From Rhodopseudomonas julia (GTDB taxonomy: Bacteria; Pseudomonadota; Alphaproteobacteria; Rhizobiales; Afifellaceae): a DNA stretch of 64,000 nt. The stretch lies in NCBI RefSeq assembly GCF_030813515.1, contig NZ_JAUSUK010000002.1, positions 434,001 to 498,000 of the forward strand. The letters run 5' to 3'. Each line of letters starts with the position of its first letter. The first letter of the stretch is position 1. Both the position numbers and the translations under genes were made by a program. Of this stretch, positions 8,417 to 18,570 are shown in pieces. The notes under the pieces were generated by a model that did no database searches, was not told the origin of the DNA, and saw nothing but the letters and a program-made list of their open reading frames with translations.

Positions 8417-9289
8417 ATGGCCACTGCGCATTCGCGTTCCGCCGCGCGACTGATGATCTCTCCCGCCGTGCTTGTTTTGCTCGGCTGGATGCTGATCCCC
8501 TTGTCGATGACGCTCTACTTCTCGTTCCTGCGCTACAATCTTCTGATGCCGGGAACGCACGATTTCATCGGCTTCATGAATTACCGGTTCTTCCTGACCG
8601 ATCCGGCGTTCTTCTCCGCCCTCATCAACACGCTTCTTCTCGTCGGCGGCGTTCTCGTCATCACCATCTTCGGCGGCGTGCTTCTGGCGATCCTGCTCGA
8701 TCAGCCGATGTGGGGGCAGGGGATCGTGCGGGTTCTGGTGATCGCGCCGTTCTTCGTCATGCCGACGGTCTCCGCGCTCGTGTGGAAGAACATGTTCATG
8801 AATCCCGTGAACGGGCTCTTCTCGAACATTTTTCGGGCGCTCGGGATGCAGCCCTTCGACTTTCTCGGGCAGGCGCCCCTCGCCTCCATCATCCTCATCG
8901 TCTCATGGGGGTGGCTGCCGTTTGCGACGCTCATCCTGCTGACTGCGCTGCAATCGCTCGACCGCGACCAGCTGGAAGCCGCCGAGATGGACGGGGCGGG
9001 GCCGTTGAGCCGCTTCTTCCACATCATGCTGCCGCATCTGGCGCGCGCCATCACCGTCGTCGTTCTCATCCAGACGATCTTCCTGCTCTCGGTGTTTGCG
9101 GAGATCCTCGTCACGACCAATGGCGGGCCGGGCTATGCCACGACCAACATCACCTATCTCGTCTACGCCCAGTCGCTCCTGCAGTTCGACGTGGGCGGCG
9201 GGTCGGCCGGCGGCATCGTCGCCGTCATTCTCGCCAATATCGTCGCGATCTTCCTGATGCGGATGATCGGCAAGAACCTGGACGTCTGA
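8417..9289 (+). CDS. smoF: Polyol ABC transporter permease 1
   Basis: 290 aa, six predicted membrane segments, MalF-like. The EAA loop that docks the ATPase is present near residue 190 (QLEAAEMDGAGPLSRFFHIMLPHL). Start at ATG 8417. It is transcribed after smoE and three bases before smoG. It forms the inner-membrane channel with SmoG. Confidence 0.88.
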   Translation: MATAHSRSAARLMISPAVLVLLGWMLIPLSMTLYFSFLRYNLLMPGTHDFIGFMNYRFFLTDPAFFSALINTLLLVGGVLVITIFGGVLLAILLDQPMWGQGIVRVLVIAPFFVMPTVSALVWKNMFMNPVNGLFSNIFRALGMQPFDFLGQAPLASIILIVSWGWLPFATLILLTALQSLDRDQLEAAEMDGAGPLSRFFHIMLPHLARAITVVVLIQTIFLLSVFAEILVTTNGGPGYATTNITYLVYAQSLLQFDVGGGSAGGIVAVILANIVAIFLMRMIGKNLDV

Positions 9290-9292
9290 GCC

Positions 9293-10123
9293 ATGGCCCA
9301 CACTCCGACAAAAGGTCGAAAGCTGCTCTTCACGCTGATCGCCTGGACGATCGGCTTCCTGATCTTCTTTCCGATCTTGTGGACGATCCTGACGAGCTTC
9401 AAGACGGAGGCGGAGGCGATCGCTTCGCCGCCCTCCTTCGTGTTCTTCGACTGGACGCTCGACAATTATGTCGAGGTGCAGGAGCGCTCCGCCTATTTCC
9501 GGCATTTCTGGAATTCGGTGGTGATCTCGCTCGGCTCGACGGTTCTGGGCCTCCTCATCGCCATTCCGGCGGCCTGGTCGATGGCCTTCGTGCCCAGCAA
9601 GCAGACCAAGAACGTCTTGATGTGGATGCTGTCGACCAAGATGCTGCCGCCCGTCGGCGTCTTGATCCCGATCTACCTCATCTTTCGCGATGCCGGCCTC
9701 CTCGACACGCTGACCGGCCTCGTCATCGTGGTGATGCTGATCAACCTGCCGATCATCATCTGGATGCTGTTCACGTATTTCCGCGAGATTCCGGGCGAGA
9801 TCCTGGAGGCGGCGCGGATGGACGGGGCGGGGCTGCGCTCGGAGATCCTTTACGTGCTGACGCCGATGGCGGTGCCGGGGATTGCCTCGACGCTTCTCCT
9901 CAACATCATCCTCGCCTGGAACGAGGCGTTTTGGACCTTGAACCTGACGGCCGCGAAATCGGCGCCGCTGACGGCGTTCATTGCCAGCTATTCGAGCCCG
10001 GAGGGGCTCTTCTACGCCAAGCTTTCGGCCGCCTCGACCATGGCGATCGCGCCGATCCTGATCCTCGGCTGGTTCAGCCAGAAGCAGCTCGTGCGCGGCC
10101 TCACTTTCGGTGCGGTCAAATAG
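9293..10123 (+). CDS. smoG: Polyol ABC transporter permease 2
   Basis: 276 aa, MalG-like permease with six hydrophobic segments and the EAA motif EILEAARMDGAGLRSEILYVL near residue 165. It starts three bases after smoF, consistent with translational coupling. It ends TFGAVK, a usual C-terminus for this subgroup, and partners SmoF and the ATPase SmoK. Confidence 0.88.
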   Translation: MAHTPTKGRKLLFTLIAWTIGFLIFFPILWTILTSFKTEAEAIASPPSFVFFDWTLDNYVEVQERSAYFRHFWNSVVISLGSTVLGLLIAIPAAWSMAFVPSKQTKNVLMWMLSTKMLPPVGVLIPIYLIFRDAGLLDTLTGLVIVVMLINLPIIIWMLFTYFREIPGEILEAARMDGAGLRSEILYVLTPMAVPGIASTLLLNIILAWNEAFWTLNLTAAKSAPLTAFIASYSSPEGLFYAKLSAASTMAIAPILILGWFSQKQLVRGLTFGAVK

Positions 10124-10206
10124 GGGCGCGGCCAATACGCGGCTGCCGCCCCGGCGGCACCCGACAATAAACGGCGCGGTGACAAACGCGGCGAAAAGGG
10201 ACGGAT

Positions 10207-11208
10207 ATGGGACACATCTCGCTCAACCAGATCACCAAGACTTTCGGCAATGTCCAGGTGATCCCGCCGCTCGATCTCGAGATCGAGGATGGCGAATTCA
10301 TCGTCTTCGTCGGTCCGTCCGGCTGCGGAAAGTCGACGCTTCTGCGCCTGATTGCGGGGCTCGAAGACGTGACGTCCGGCGAGATCAAGATCGACGGGCG
10401 GGACGCCACGGAAACGCCGCCGGCCAAGCGGGGCCTCGCCATGGTGTTCCAGTCCTATGCGCTCTACCCGCATATGAGTGTGCGGAAGAACATCGCCTTT
10501 CCTTTGAAGATGGCGGGGTTCGACAAGGCCGAAATCGACCGTAAGATCGACGATGCGGCGCGCGTTCTGAACCTCACGGATTATCTCGACCGGCGGCCGG
10601 GGCAGCTTTCGGGCGGCCAGCGCCAGCGTGTCGCCATCGGGCGGGCGATCGTGCGCGAACCGGCGGCGTTCCTGTTCGACGAGCCGCTGTCGAACCTCGA
10701 CGCGGCGCTCAGGGTGAATATGCGCCTGGAAATCTCCGAGCTGCACAACAAGCTCGAGACGACGATGATCTACGTCACGCATGATCAGGTGGAGGCCATG
10801 ACCATGGCCGACCGCATCGTGGTCCTGCGCGCCGGCATCATCGAGCAGGTGGGCACGCCGCTCGAACTCTATTCCAAGCCGCGCAATCTCTTCGTCGCGG
10901 GCTTCATCGGTTCGCCGAAAATGAATTTCATCGAGGGTGCGGTGGCGGAGCGGCGCGACGCGGCGAAGGTCGGCATCCGGCCCGAGCATATGGAATTGTC
11001 TCTCGAAGAAGGCCGCTGGGAGGGTCGGGTCAGCGTCTCCGAACATCTCGGCTCCGACACGTTTCTGCATGTGGAGACGGAGCGTGCCGGCATGCTGACG
11101 GCACGCGCCGACGGCGAGTTTCCCGTGCGCCACGGCGACCGGGTCTTTCTCACGCCGCAGGACGACAAGATCCATCGCTTCGACGCCGACGGCATGGCGC
11201 TGTCATGA
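10207..11208 (+). CDS. smoK: Polyol ABC transporter ATP-binding protein
   Basis: 333 aa UgpC/MalK-type ATPase. Walker [10 protein letters not shown] (36-44), Q-loop [12 protein letters not shown], signature [14 protein letters not shown], Walker [12 protein letters not shown] and the H-loop [13 protein letters not shown] are all intact. A C-terminal TOBE-like regulatory domain follows from about 240. GGGACGG precedes ATG 10207. The end overlaps the start of the sorbitol dehydrogenase by four bases (ATGA). Confidence 0.92.
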   Translation: MGHISLNQITKTFGNVQVIPPLDLEIEDGEFIVFVGPSGCGKSTLLRLIAGLEDVTSGEIKIDGRDATETPPAKRGLAMVFQSYALYPHMSVRKNIAFPLKMAGFDKAEIDRKIDDAARVLNLTDYLDRRPGQLSGGQRQRVAIGRAIVREPAAFLFDEPLSNLDAALRVNMRLEISELHNKLETTMIYVTHDQVEAMTMADRIVVLRAGIIEQVGTPLELYSKPRNLFVAGFIGSPKMNFIEGAVAERRDAAKVGIRPEHMELSLEEGRWEGRVSVSEHLGSDTFLHVETERAGMLTARADGEFPVRHGDRVFLTPQDDKIHRFDADGMALS

Positions 11209-11978
11209 GGCGGCTGGAAGGCAAATCCGCCATCATCACCGGCTCGGCACGCGGCATCGGGCGCGCCTTTGCGGAAGCCTATGTGCGCGAGGGGGCAAGG
11301 GTCGCGATCGCCGACATCAACCTGGAACGCGCCGAGGCAACGGCGGCCGAGATCGGCGAGGCGGCCTATGCGGTCCATCTCGACGTCACCGATCAGGCCT
11401 CGATCGACGAGGCGGTCGCCCGGGTTCTCCAGCGTGCGGGGCGCATCGATATTCTCGTCAACAATGCAGCCCTTTTCGATCTGGCGCCGATCGTGGAGAT
11501 AAGCCGGGAGAGTTTCGACCGGCTCTTTGCGATCAATGTCTCCGGCACGCTCTTCATGCTGCAGGCGGTGGCGAAGGCGATGATCGCCAAGGGCGACGGC
11601 GGCAAGATCATCAATATGGCAAGCCAGGCCGGGCGGCGCGGGGAAGCGCTCGTCGCCGTCTACTGCGCGACGAAGGCGGCCGTGATCAGCCTCACCCAGT
11701 CGGCGGGCCTCGACCTCATCAAGCACAAGATCAACGTCAATGCGATCGCGCCGGGCGTGGTCGACGGCGAGCACTGGGACGGCGTCGATGCGCTCTTTGC
11801 AAAGTATGAAAACCGGCGGCTCGGCGAGAAAAAGCGGCTCGTGGGCGAGGCGGTGCCTTACGGGCGCATGGGGCGCGCGGAGGATCTGACCGGCATGGCC
11901 GTGTTCCTGGCAAGTGCGGAGGCCGATTACATCGTCGCCCAGACCTACAATGTCGACGGCGGCAATTGGATGAGTTGA
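11205..11978 (+). CDS. smoS: Sorbitol dehydrogenase (L-iditol 2-dehydrogenase, SDR)
   Basis: 257 aa short-chain dehydrogenase. Cofactor motif TGSARGIG (residues 12-19), NNAA, catalytic Ser in INMASQAG, and Tyr/Lys in YCATKAAV are present. The sequence closely follows my recollection of Rhodobacter SmoS, including [20 protein letters not shown] and the C-terminus [11 protein letters not shown]. It oxidises D-sorbitol to D-fructose with NAD (and galactitol in some members). Its start overlaps smoK by four bases, so expression is tied to uptake. This is one of the firmer functional calls in the window. Confidence 0.93.
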   Translation: MRRLEGKSAIITGSARGIGRAFAEAYVREGARVAIADINLERAEATAAEIGEAAYAVHLDVTDQASIDEAVARVLQRAGRIDILVNNAALFDLAPIVEISRESFDRLFAINVSGTLFMLQAVAKAMIAKGDGGKIINMASQAGRRGEALVAVYCATKAAVISLTQSAGLDLIKHKINVNAIAPGVVDGEHWDGVDALFAKYENRRLGEKKRLVGEAVPYGRMGRAEDLTGMAVFLASAEADYIVAQTYNVDGGNWMS

Positions 11979-12048
11979 GGGGGGCATCCCTGCTGCGGGT
12001 CCGCCTGTGCTTGCGAATTCATGCCGGCACGCCTTGTGACGGGCGACC

Positions 12049-12085
12049 CCCACCCCTGTCCCCTCCCCACAAGGGGGAGGGGGAC
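12049..12085. repeat. C-rich/G-rich stem-loop repeat element
   Basis: GTCCCCTCCCC (12058-12068) is followed by CACAA and then a G5-A-G5-AC arm, giving a long hairpin with one bulge. C-rich/G-rich hairpins of this form (ACCCCTGTCCCCTCCCCACAAGG) are a common dispersed intergenic repeat in alphaproteobacteria. Here it sits between smoS and mtlK and may act in RNA stability rather than termination, as no T-run follows. Confidence 0.6.
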
Positions 12086-12200
12086 GCATGACGATCCGCC
12101 TTTCGGCCTGTCTCGCGGGGCCGGGAAGTGCGGACTTATCGAATGGGGCGCGGCCCCGGAGGGGTTCGGCAGGACGTTCCCGAGCCCCGGAAGGAGTGAC

Positions 12201-13676
12201 ATGACGACGAAGCTTGCAGCCGAGAACCTCACCGAGATTTCGTCCAGGGTGCATGTCCCTGGCTATGACCGGGCCGGGCTGTCGGCCGGGATTTTGCATT
12301 TCGGCATCGGCAATTTTCACCGCGCGCATCAGGCCGTCTATCTCGACGAGCTGTTTGAAACCGGGCGCGACCACGATTTCGCGATCCTCGGCGCCGGCGT
12401 CATGGCGGGCGACGAAAAGATGCGCCAGGCGCTCGGCGGTCAGGACTTTCTGACGACGGTCGTCGATCAGTCGGCGGCGGCTTCCAATGCGCGCGTCACC
12501 GGCGCCATGGTTGGCATGCTGCCCGTGGGCGATGCGCAGGCGATCATCGAAAAACTCGCCGATCCCGCGATCCGCATCGTCTCCTTGACCGTGACGGAGG
12601 GCGGCTACTTCATCGATTCCACCGGACGCTTCAATCCGGAGCATCCGGCGATTGCGGCCGACGGCAAGACGCCCGACGATCCGAAGACCGTCTTCGGGCT
12701 GATCGCGGCGGGGCTCAAGGAACGGCGGGGACGCGGGCTTTCGCCCTTCACCGTGATGTCGTGCGACAACATCCCCCACAATGGCGTGGTGGCGAAAAAT
12801 GCCGTCGCGGGGACGGCGCGGCTTTCAGACCCCGCCTTCGCCGACTGGATCACCGAAAACGTCGCCTTTCCGAACGGCATGGTCGACCGGATCACGCCGG
12901 CGACGGGGGACCGGGAGCGGCGGCTGCTCGAAGAGGAATTCGGCGTCGAGGATGCCTGGCCGGTGTTCTGCGAGGATTTCAAGCAATGGGTGCTCGAGGA
13001 CAATTTTCCGGCCGGCCGCCCGGCGCTTCAGAATGTCGGCGTGCAGTTCGTGCCGGACGTGACGCCCTTCGAGATCATGAAGATCCGCATCCTGAACGGC
13101 GGGCATGCGGTGATCGCCTATCCGGCGGGGCTTCTCGACATCCATTTCGTGCATGAGGCGATGGAGCATCCGCTCGTTGCGGCGTTCCTGGAGAAGATCG
13201 AGCAGGACGAGATCGTGCCGGCCGTGCCGCCGGTGCCGGATACGGATCTGCAAGTCTATTTCGGCGAGATCAAGCGCCGCTTCGCCAATCCGAAGATCGG
13301 CGACACGGTGCGCCGTCTCTGTCTCGACGGCTCCAACCGGCAGCCGAAATTCATCGTTCCGACGATCGCCGACCGGCTGAAGGAAGGCCACGACGTGACC
13401 GGCCTCGCGCTCGAATCCGCGCTGTGGTGCCGCTATTGCTTCGGCGAGACGGAGAGCGGCGCCGTCATCGAGCCGAACGACCCGAACTGGGATCTGCTCG
13501 TGCCGAAGGCGCAGGCGGCGCGCGCCGATCCCGGCGAATGGCTCGGCATGGACGATGTCTATGGCGAGGTCGGGCGCTCCGACGTCTTCCGCGAGCTTTT
13601 CGCCCATTGGCTGCGAACTTTGTGGGACGAGGGGACCGAGAAGACGCTCAAGCGCTATCTCGACGGCACGCGCTAG
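12201..13676 (+). CDS. mtlK: Mannitol 2-dehydrogenase (long-chain polyol dehydrogenase)
   Basis: 491 aa, the usual length for polyol-specific long-chain dehydrogenases. The N-terminal nucleotide-binding region has GILHFGIGNFHRAHQAVYLD; the catalytic region has KIRILNGGHAVIAYPAG with the conserved Lys/Asn/His. It oxidises D-mannitol (often also D-arabinitol or sorbitol) to D-fructose with NAD. The start at ATG 12201 follows AAGGAGTGAC; the upstream open stretch runs through the C-rich repeat and is not coding. Last gene of the smo operon, followed by a strong terminator. Confidence 0.92.
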   Translation: MTTKLAAENLTEISSRVHVPGYDRAGLSAGILHFGIGNFHRAHQAVYLDELFETGRDHDFAILGAGVMAGDEKMRQALGGQDFLTTVVDQSAAASNARVTGAMVGMLPVGDAQAIIEKLADPAIRIVSLTVTEGGYFIDSTGRFNPEHPAIAADGKTPDDPKTVFGLIAAGLKERRGRGLSPFTVMSCDNIPHNGVVAKNAVAGTARLSDPAFADWITENVAFPNGMVDRITPATGDRERRLLEEEFGVEDAWPVFCEDFKQWVLEDNFPAGRPALQNVGVQFVPDVTPFEIMKIRILNGGHAVIAYPAGLLDIHFVHEAMEHPLVAAFLEKIEQDEIVPAVPPVPDTDLQVYFGEIKRRFANPKIGDTVRRLCLDGSNRQPKFIVPTIADRLKEGHDVTGLALESALWCRYCFGETESGAVIEPNDPNWDLLVPKAQAARADPGEWLGMDDVYGEVGRSDVFRELFAHWLRTLWDEGTEKTLKRYLDGTR

Positions 13677-13705
13677 CCGAACATCGACATTTCGCTCTTT
13701 GCAGG

Positions 13706-13743
13706 GGCCTGCCCGCACCGGCTGCGGGCGGGCCTTTTCTTCC
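13706..13743 (+). terminator. Intrinsic terminator of the smo-mtlK operon
   Basis: GGCCTGCCCGCA (13706-13717) pairs with TGCGGGCGGGCC (13723-13734) around a five-base loop with one G-T wobble, followed by TTTTCTTCC. It is positioned 30 bp after the mtlK stop. Confidence 0.9.
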
Positions 13744-13864
13744 TCAACTTTTTGGGGGATTTGCGCCGCAGACGCGTTAGGCGGAGCGGGCTTTCGTCTG
13801 CATTTTGCGTATGCAGTAGGATTTCCGCTTCGCCAGTTCTCTACCTAAAGGCCGTTGAAAGGCC

Positions 13865-13889
13865 CCAACAATGAGGTATACGTTGTTGG
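13865..13889. promoter_or_regulatory. Candidate GntR/FadR operator, site A
   Basis: A dyad with arms CCAACAA (13865-13871) and TTGTTGG (13883-13889) surrounds GGTATACG. The core GTATACGTTG is shared with sites at 21140, 31236 (variant) and 41062 (variant). FadR-subfamily GntR proteins bind N-GT-N-AC-N palindromes, and a gene for such a regulator lies in this operon. Confidence 0.55.
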
Positions 13890-13944
13890 CAATCGGGCGA
13901 CCCGCAACGAGCCTTTCCGGCGGGTCAAACCCTTTGGAGAAGAG

Positions 13945-15744
13945 ATGACCGACGCTGCCAATCTGCCGCAACTGCGCTCGCGCGCCTGGTTCGACAATCC
14001 CGACAACCCCGATATGACGGCGCTTTATCTCGAGCGCTACCTGAATTTCGGCCTGTCCCAGGAAGAGCTGCAATCCGGCAAGCCGATCATCGGCATCGCG
14101 CAGACGGGGTCCGACCTGTCGCCGTGCAACCGGCATCATCTGGAGCTCGCCAAGCGCGTGCGCGACGGCATTCGCGAGGCGGGCGGCATCGCGATCGAAT
14201 TTCCGGTGCATCCGATCCAGGAGACCGGCAAGAGGCCGACGGCGGCGCTCGACCGCAATCTCGCCTATCTCGGGCTCGTCGAGGTGCTCTACGGCTATCC
14301 GCTCGACGGCGTGGTTTTGACGATCGGTTGCGACAAGACCACGCCGGCGTGCCTGATGGCGGCTGCGACGGTCAACATTCCGGCGATCGCGCTCTCCGTC
14401 GGGCCAATGCTGAACGGCTGGTTCCGCGGCGAGCGGACGGGCTCTGGCACGATCGTGTGGAAGGCGCGCGAGTTGCTGGCCGCGGGCGAGATCGACTATC
14501 CGGGCTTCGTCAAGCTCGTCGCATCCTCGGCGCCTTCGACCGGCTATTGCAACACGATGGGCACGGCGACGACGATGAATTCGCTCGCCGAAGCGCTCGG
14601 CATGCAGCTTCCGGGGTCCGCCGCGATCCCGGCACCCTACCGCGACCGGCAGGAGGTGTCGTATCTGACGGGGCTTCGCATCGTCGACATGGTGCGCGAC
14701 GACCTGAAGCCGTCGGATATCCTGACGCGCGATGCCTTCATCAATGCGATCCGTGTGAATTCGGCGATTGGCGGCTCAACGAACGCACCGATCCATCTCA
14801 ACGCGCTCGCGCGGCATGTGGGCGTGGAGCTTTCGATCGACGACTGGCAGACCTATGGCGAGGACATTCCGCTTCTCGTCAATCTGCAGCCGGCGGGCGA
14901 ATATCTCGGCGAGGATTATTATCACGCGGGCGGCGTGCCGGCGGTCGTCAACCAGCTGATGGGAGCGGGGCTCATCAACGAAGGGGCGATCACGGTGAAC
15001 GGGCAGACGATGGGCGACAATTGCCGCGGCGCCGAGATTGCCGATCTCAACGTCATCCGCCCGTTCGACCAGCCGCTTCTGAAAGGGGCGGGGTTCCGCG
15101 TCCTCAAGGGCAATCTCTTCTCCTCGGCGATCATGAAGCTCTCGGTGATCTCCACCGAATTCCGCGAGCGCTATCTCTCCAATCCCGACGATCCGATGGC
15201 GTTCGAGGGCAAGGCGGCCGTCTTCGACGGGCCGGAGGATTATCATCACCGCATCGACGATCCCGCACTTCAGATCGACGAGAACACCATCCTGTTCATG
15301 CGCGGGGCGGGGCCGATCGGCTATCCGGGCGCGGCGGAAGTCGTGAACATGCGCGCGCCCGATTATCTCCTGAAGCGGGGCGTGCATTCGCTGCCCTGCA
15401 TCGGCGACGGGCGGCAATCGGGCACGTCGGGGTCGCCCTCGATCCTCAACGCCTCGCCGGAGGCGGCGGCCGGTGGCGGTCTCGGGCTGTTGAAGTCGGG
15501 CGACCGCGTGCGCATCGATCTCGGGCGCGGGGAGGCGAATATCCTCATCAGCGACGAGGAGCTCGAACAGCGGCGCGAGGCGCTGAAAGAGGCGGGTGGT
15601 TATCCCTTCCCGGAGAGCCAGACGCCCTGGCAGGAGATCCAGCGCGCCATGGTCTCGCAGCTCGAAACTGGCATGGTTTTGGAGCCGGCGGTCAAATACC
15701 ACCGCATCGCCCAGACGAGCGGCATTCCGCGCGACAACCACTAG
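13945..15744 (+). CDS. IlvD/Edd-family sugar-acid dehydratase (arabonate/xylonate dehydratase-like)
   Basis: 599 aa Fe-S dehydratase. Cluster-ligand cysteines are in [23 protein letters not shown] and [21 protein letters not shown]. Total length and the C-terminus ([19 protein letters not shown]) fit the sugar-acid branch (L-arabonate, D-xylonate) rather than branched-chain IlvD. It removes water from an aldonate to give a 2-keto-3-deoxy acid. Start at ATG 13945 behind GGAGAAGAG. It heads an operon with three dehydrogenases, a GntR regulator and an FAH-family hydrolase, consistent with a non-phosphorylative route. The exact sugar acid is not determined by the sequence. Confidence 0.85.
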   Translation: MTDAANLPQLRSRAWFDNPDNPDMTALYLERYLNFGLSQEELQSGKPIIGIAQTGSDLSPCNRHHLELAKRVRDGIREAGGIAIEFPVHPIQETGKRPTAALDRNLAYLGLVEVLYGYPLDGVVLTIGCDKTTPACLMAAATVNIPAIALSVGPMLNGWFRGERTGSGTIVWKARELLAAGEIDYPGFVKLVASSAPSTGYCNTMGTATTMNSLAEALGMQLPGSAAIPAPYRDRQEVSYLTGLRIVDMVRDDLKPSDILTRDAFINAIRVNSAIGGSTNAPIHLNALARHVGVELSIDDWQTYGEDIPLLVNLQPAGEYLGEDYYHAGGVPAVVNQLMGAGLINEGAITVNGQTMGDNCRGAEIADLNVIRPFDQPLLKGAGFRVLKGNLFSSAIMKLSVISTEFRERYLSNPDDPMAFEGKAAVFDGPEDYHHRIDDPALQIDENTILFMRGAGPIGYPGAAEVVNMRAPDYLLKRGVHSLPCIGDGRQSGTSGSPSILNASPEAAAGGGLGLLKSGDRVRIDLGRGEANILISDEELEQRREALKEAGGYPFPESQTPWQEIQRAMVSQLETGMVLEPAVKYHRIAQTSGIPRDNH

Positions 15745-15891
15745 AGGTCACGGCTTCGTGGGCTCCGCGTCTGGCGCGGCGGCCGGCGCCAGACGGGCGG
15801 CGAGGCAGCGTGAAAAGCAAAGCATCTCAAGAACATGTGGAGGGGCTAACCCTCCCGCAAAACCCAATAAACAAGGAACGGAGGAAGCCTG

Positions 15892-16644
15892 ATGGGGCGG
15901 CGACTTGAGGGAAAGATCGCAGTGTGCACGGCGGCGGGGCAGGGGATCGGCCGCCGCGTGGCGGAAAGGTTTCTGGAAGAGGGGGCGCGTGTCTACGCCA
16001 CCGATCTCGACGCCGAAAAGCTAAAGGGGCTCGAGGCTCTGGGCGAGGTCGATACGGCGGTGCTCGACGTGACCGACGGACGCGCTGTCGGCTCCTATAT
16101 GAAGACCGTCGACACGCCCGACATTCTCTTCAATTGCGCGGGCTTCGTGCACCACGGGACGGTGCTCGATTGCGACGACAAGGACTGGGATTTTTCCTTC
16201 GACCTCAACGTCACCTCCATGCACCGCACGATCTCGGCCTTGTTGCCGCGCATGCTGGAGAACGGGGGCGGGTCGATCATCAACATGTCGTCGGCGGCCT
16301 CCTCGATCAAAGCCGCGCCCAATCGCTACGTCTATATGGCGACGAAGGCGGCTGTGATCGGACTGACGCGCTCGATCGCCATCGACTTCATCCGCAAGGG
16401 CATCCGCTGCAACGCCATCTGCCCGGGTACGATCGAGAGCCCGTCGCTCGAGGCGCGCATCTCAGCGCTCGGCGAAGAGGTGGGCGGCGTGGAGAAGGCG
16501 CGGGCGATGTTCGTGGAGCGCCAGCCGATCGGCCGGATCGGCACACCCGACGAGATCGCCGATCTCGCCGTCTATCTCGGCTCCGACGAGAGCCGCTTCA
16601 CGACCGGCACGACGCAGGTGATCGACGGCGGCTGGTCGCTTTGA
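15892..16644 (+). CDS. SDR dehydrogenase, 2-keto-3-deoxy-sugar-acid 4-dehydrogenase-like
   Basis: 250 aa. Cofactor motif TAAGQGIGRR near residue 13, NCAG, catalytic Ser in INMSSAAS, and Tyr/Lys in YMATKAAVIG. The ending TGTTQVIDGGWSL and the IKAAPNRYVY stretch resemble the group that includes 2-keto-3-deoxy-L-fuconate/rhamnonate 4-dehydrogenase and BDH2. Following the dehydratase and upstream of an FAH hydrolase, it would oxidise the C4 hydroxyl so that the hydrolase can split the 2,4-diketo acid. GGAACGGAGGAAGCC precedes ATG. The assignment is by family and context, so the substrate remains inferred. Confidence 0.8.
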   Translation: MGRRLEGKIAVCTAAGQGIGRRVAERFLEEGARVYATDLDAEKLKGLEALGEVDTAVLDVTDGRAVGSYMKTVDTPDILFNCAGFVHHGTVLDCDDKDWDFSFDLNVTSMHRTISALLPRMLENGGGSIINMSSAASSIKAAPNRYVYMATKAAVIGLTRSIAIDFIRKGIRCNAICPGTIESPSLEARISALGEEVGGVEKARAMFVERQPIGRIGTPDEIADLAVYLGSDESRFTTGTTQVIDGGWSL

Positions 16645-16678
16645 ACGATAAAAGGCCCGAAGGGTCAGGGAGGATTTG

Positions 16679-17671
16679 ATGCGGATATTGGTGCTCGGCG
16701 CGGCCGGCATGGTCGGGCGGCGCCTGGTCGAAAGGCTTCTTGCCGACAAGGAGCTCGGCGGGCGGGCGATTGCGGCGATCGATGCCTTCGACGTGGTGGC
16801 GCCGGACTATCCGGATGTGCCGGAGACGATCACGGTGACCTGCGAGGCGGGCGATATCGCGTCCGCGGAGACGGTCGAAGGGCTGATCACGCGCCGGCCG
16901 GACGTGATCTTCCACCTCGCGGCCATCGTTTCGGGCGAGGCGGAAGCGGATTTCGATAAGGGCTACCGCATCAATCTCGACGGCACGCGCCATCTCCTGG
17001 AGGCGATCCGGCAGGCGGGCGAGGCCTATCGGCCGCGGCTCGTCTTCACCTCGTCGATCGCCGTCTTCGGCGCGCCGTTTGAGGACAAAATCTCCGACAC
17101 GTTTCTGTCGGCTCCTTTGACGAGCTACGGCACGCAGAAGGCGATCTCGGAGCTCCTTCTCGCCGATTACACGCGCAAGGGTTTCGTCGACGGGGTGGGC
17201 ATCCGCCTGCCGACGATCGTGGTGCGGCCGGGCAAGCCGAACAAGGCGGCGTCGGGCTTCTTCTCGGGCATCATCCGCGAGCCGCTGGCGGGGCTCGAGG
17301 CCGTGCTGCCGGTCGAAGACGATGTGCGCCACTGGATCGCGAGCCCGGCAGCGGCCGTCGGCTTCCTGATGCATGCGGCGACAATGGATACGTCGACGCT
17401 CGGGCCGCGGCGCTCGCTCAACATGCCGGGGCTTTCGGTGACGGTCGGCGAGATGATCTCGACCCTGCAGGAGGTGGCCGGCGACGAGGTCGCGGGGCGC
17501 ATCCGCCGCGAGCCGGACGAGGCGATCCGCGACATGGTCCACGGCTGGCCGCGCGACTTCGACACAAAGCGGGCGCGCGAGGCGGGCTTTTCCGCTGATG
17601 CCGATTTCGCCTCCATCATCCGCGCGCATATCGCCGACGAAGAGGCGCGACGCGCCAAGGAGACGGGATGA
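16679..17671 (+). CDS. NAD-dependent epimerase/dehydratase-family oxidoreductase, DenD-like
   Basis: 330 aa extended SDR. Rossmann motif GAAGMVGRRL (residues 7-16), FTSSIAVFGAP with catalytic Ser, and SYGTQKAISELLL with Tyr/Lys are present. The whole resembles DenD, the D-erythronate dehydrogenase family (LPTIVVRPGKPNKAASGFFSG is characteristic). It probably oxidises a hydroxyacid derived from a sugar. Start at ATG 16679 with GGAGG six bases before. The end overlaps the next gene by four bases. The partner kinase and isomerase of the erythronate route are not adjacent, so its substrate may differ. Confidence 0.8.
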   Translation: MRILVLGAAGMVGRRLVERLLADKELGGRAIAAIDAFDVVAPDYPDVPETITVTCEAGDIASAETVEGLITRRPDVIFHLAAIVSGEAEADFDKGYRINLDGTRHLLEAIRQAGEAYRPRLVFTSSIAVFGAPFEDKISDTFLSAPLTSYGTQKAISELLLADYTRKGFVDGVGIRLPTIVVRPGKPNKAASGFFSGIIREPLAGLEAVLPVEDDVRHWIASPAAAVGFLMHAATMDTSTLGPRRSLNMPGLSVTVGEMISTLQEVAGDEVAGRIRREPDEAIRDMVHGWPRDFDTKRAREAGFSADADFASIIRAHIADEEARRAKETG

Positions 17672-18570
17672 TGAGCGAGAAACCGCAGATCGGCTTCATC
17701 GGCGTCGGGCTGATGGGCCAGGGCATGGCGAAAAACCTCGTCGAAAAGGGCTATCCCCTGACGATCCTCGGCCATCGCAACCGCGAGCCGGTGGAAGATC
17801 TGAAGGGCAGGGGCGCCAAAGAGGCGGAGGATGTCGCGGCGCTGACGCAGGCCTCCGACGTCATCTTTCTGTGCCTGCCGGGAAGCCCGCAGGTCGAGGC
17901 GGTCGTCGAAAAAATCCTGGCGGTGGGGGCTTCGGGCAAGACGATCATCGACACCTCGACCAGCAATCCGGTGTCGACGCGCGCCCTCGTCGAAAAGTGC
18001 CGGGCGGAAGGCGCGACGCTCATTGATGCGCCTCTGTCGCGCACGCCGAAGGAGGCCTGGGAAGGGCTTCTCGATGCGATGGTGGGGGCGAGCGAGGCGG
18101 ATTTCGACCGCGTTCAGCCGATCATCGCCACCTGGGCCGGCAAGATCGTGCGCGTCGGCGAGCCCGGTGCCGGCCACACGATGAAGCTTCTCAACAATTT
18201 CCTGTCGCTCGGCTATGCCGCGATCTATTCGGAGGCGCTGGCGATCGGGGCGAAGAACGGCATCGATGCGGCGACGTTTCATTCCATCATCGGCGGCGGG
18301 CGGATGGATTGCGGCTTCTACCAGACTTTCATGAAATGGGTGGTGGAGCGCGATCCCGAGGCGCACAAATTCGCGCTCAAGAACGCGCATAAGGATATGC
18401 GCTATGTCGTGTCTCTGGCGAACGAAAGCGGCATCGCCTCGCATGTCTCCTCGGCGGTGAAGAACAATTTCGCCACCGCCGATGCGACCGGGCATGGCGA
18501 GGAATATCTGCCGCGCATCGCCGACATCGTGGCGGAGCTCAACGGCATCAGAGATGAGACAGGATCGTGA
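17668..18570 (+). CDS. NAD-binding 3-hydroxyacid dehydrogenase (HIBADH/GarR family)
   Basis: 300 aa. The N-terminal dinucleotide site GFIGVGLMGQGMAKNLVEKG, the catalytic Lys in GAGHTMKLLNNFLS (about residue 172) and the all-helical C-terminal half define the beta-hydroxyacid dehydrogenase family, which includes tartronate semialdehyde reductase, 3-hydroxyisobutyrate dehydrogenase and L-threonate dehydrogenase. AAGGAGA precedes the ATG, which overlaps the upstream stop. Adjacent to the DenD-like gene, it likely acts on the same sugar-acid pool. The substrate cannot be read from the sequence. Confidence 0.85.
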   Translation: MMSEKPQIGFIGVGLMGQGMAKNLVEKGYPLTILGHRNREPVEDLKGRGAKEAEDVAALTQASDVIFLCLPGSPQVEAVVEKILAVGASGKTIIDTSTSNPVSTRALVEKCRAEGATLIDAPLSRTPKEAWEGLLDAMVGASEADFDRVQPIIATWAGKIVRVGEPGAGHTMKLLNNFLSLGYAAIYSEALAIGAKNGIDAATFHSIIGGGRMDCGFYQTFMKWVVERDPEAHKFALKNAHKDMRYVVSLANESGIASHVSSAVKNNFATADATGHGEEYLPRIADIVAELNGIRDETGS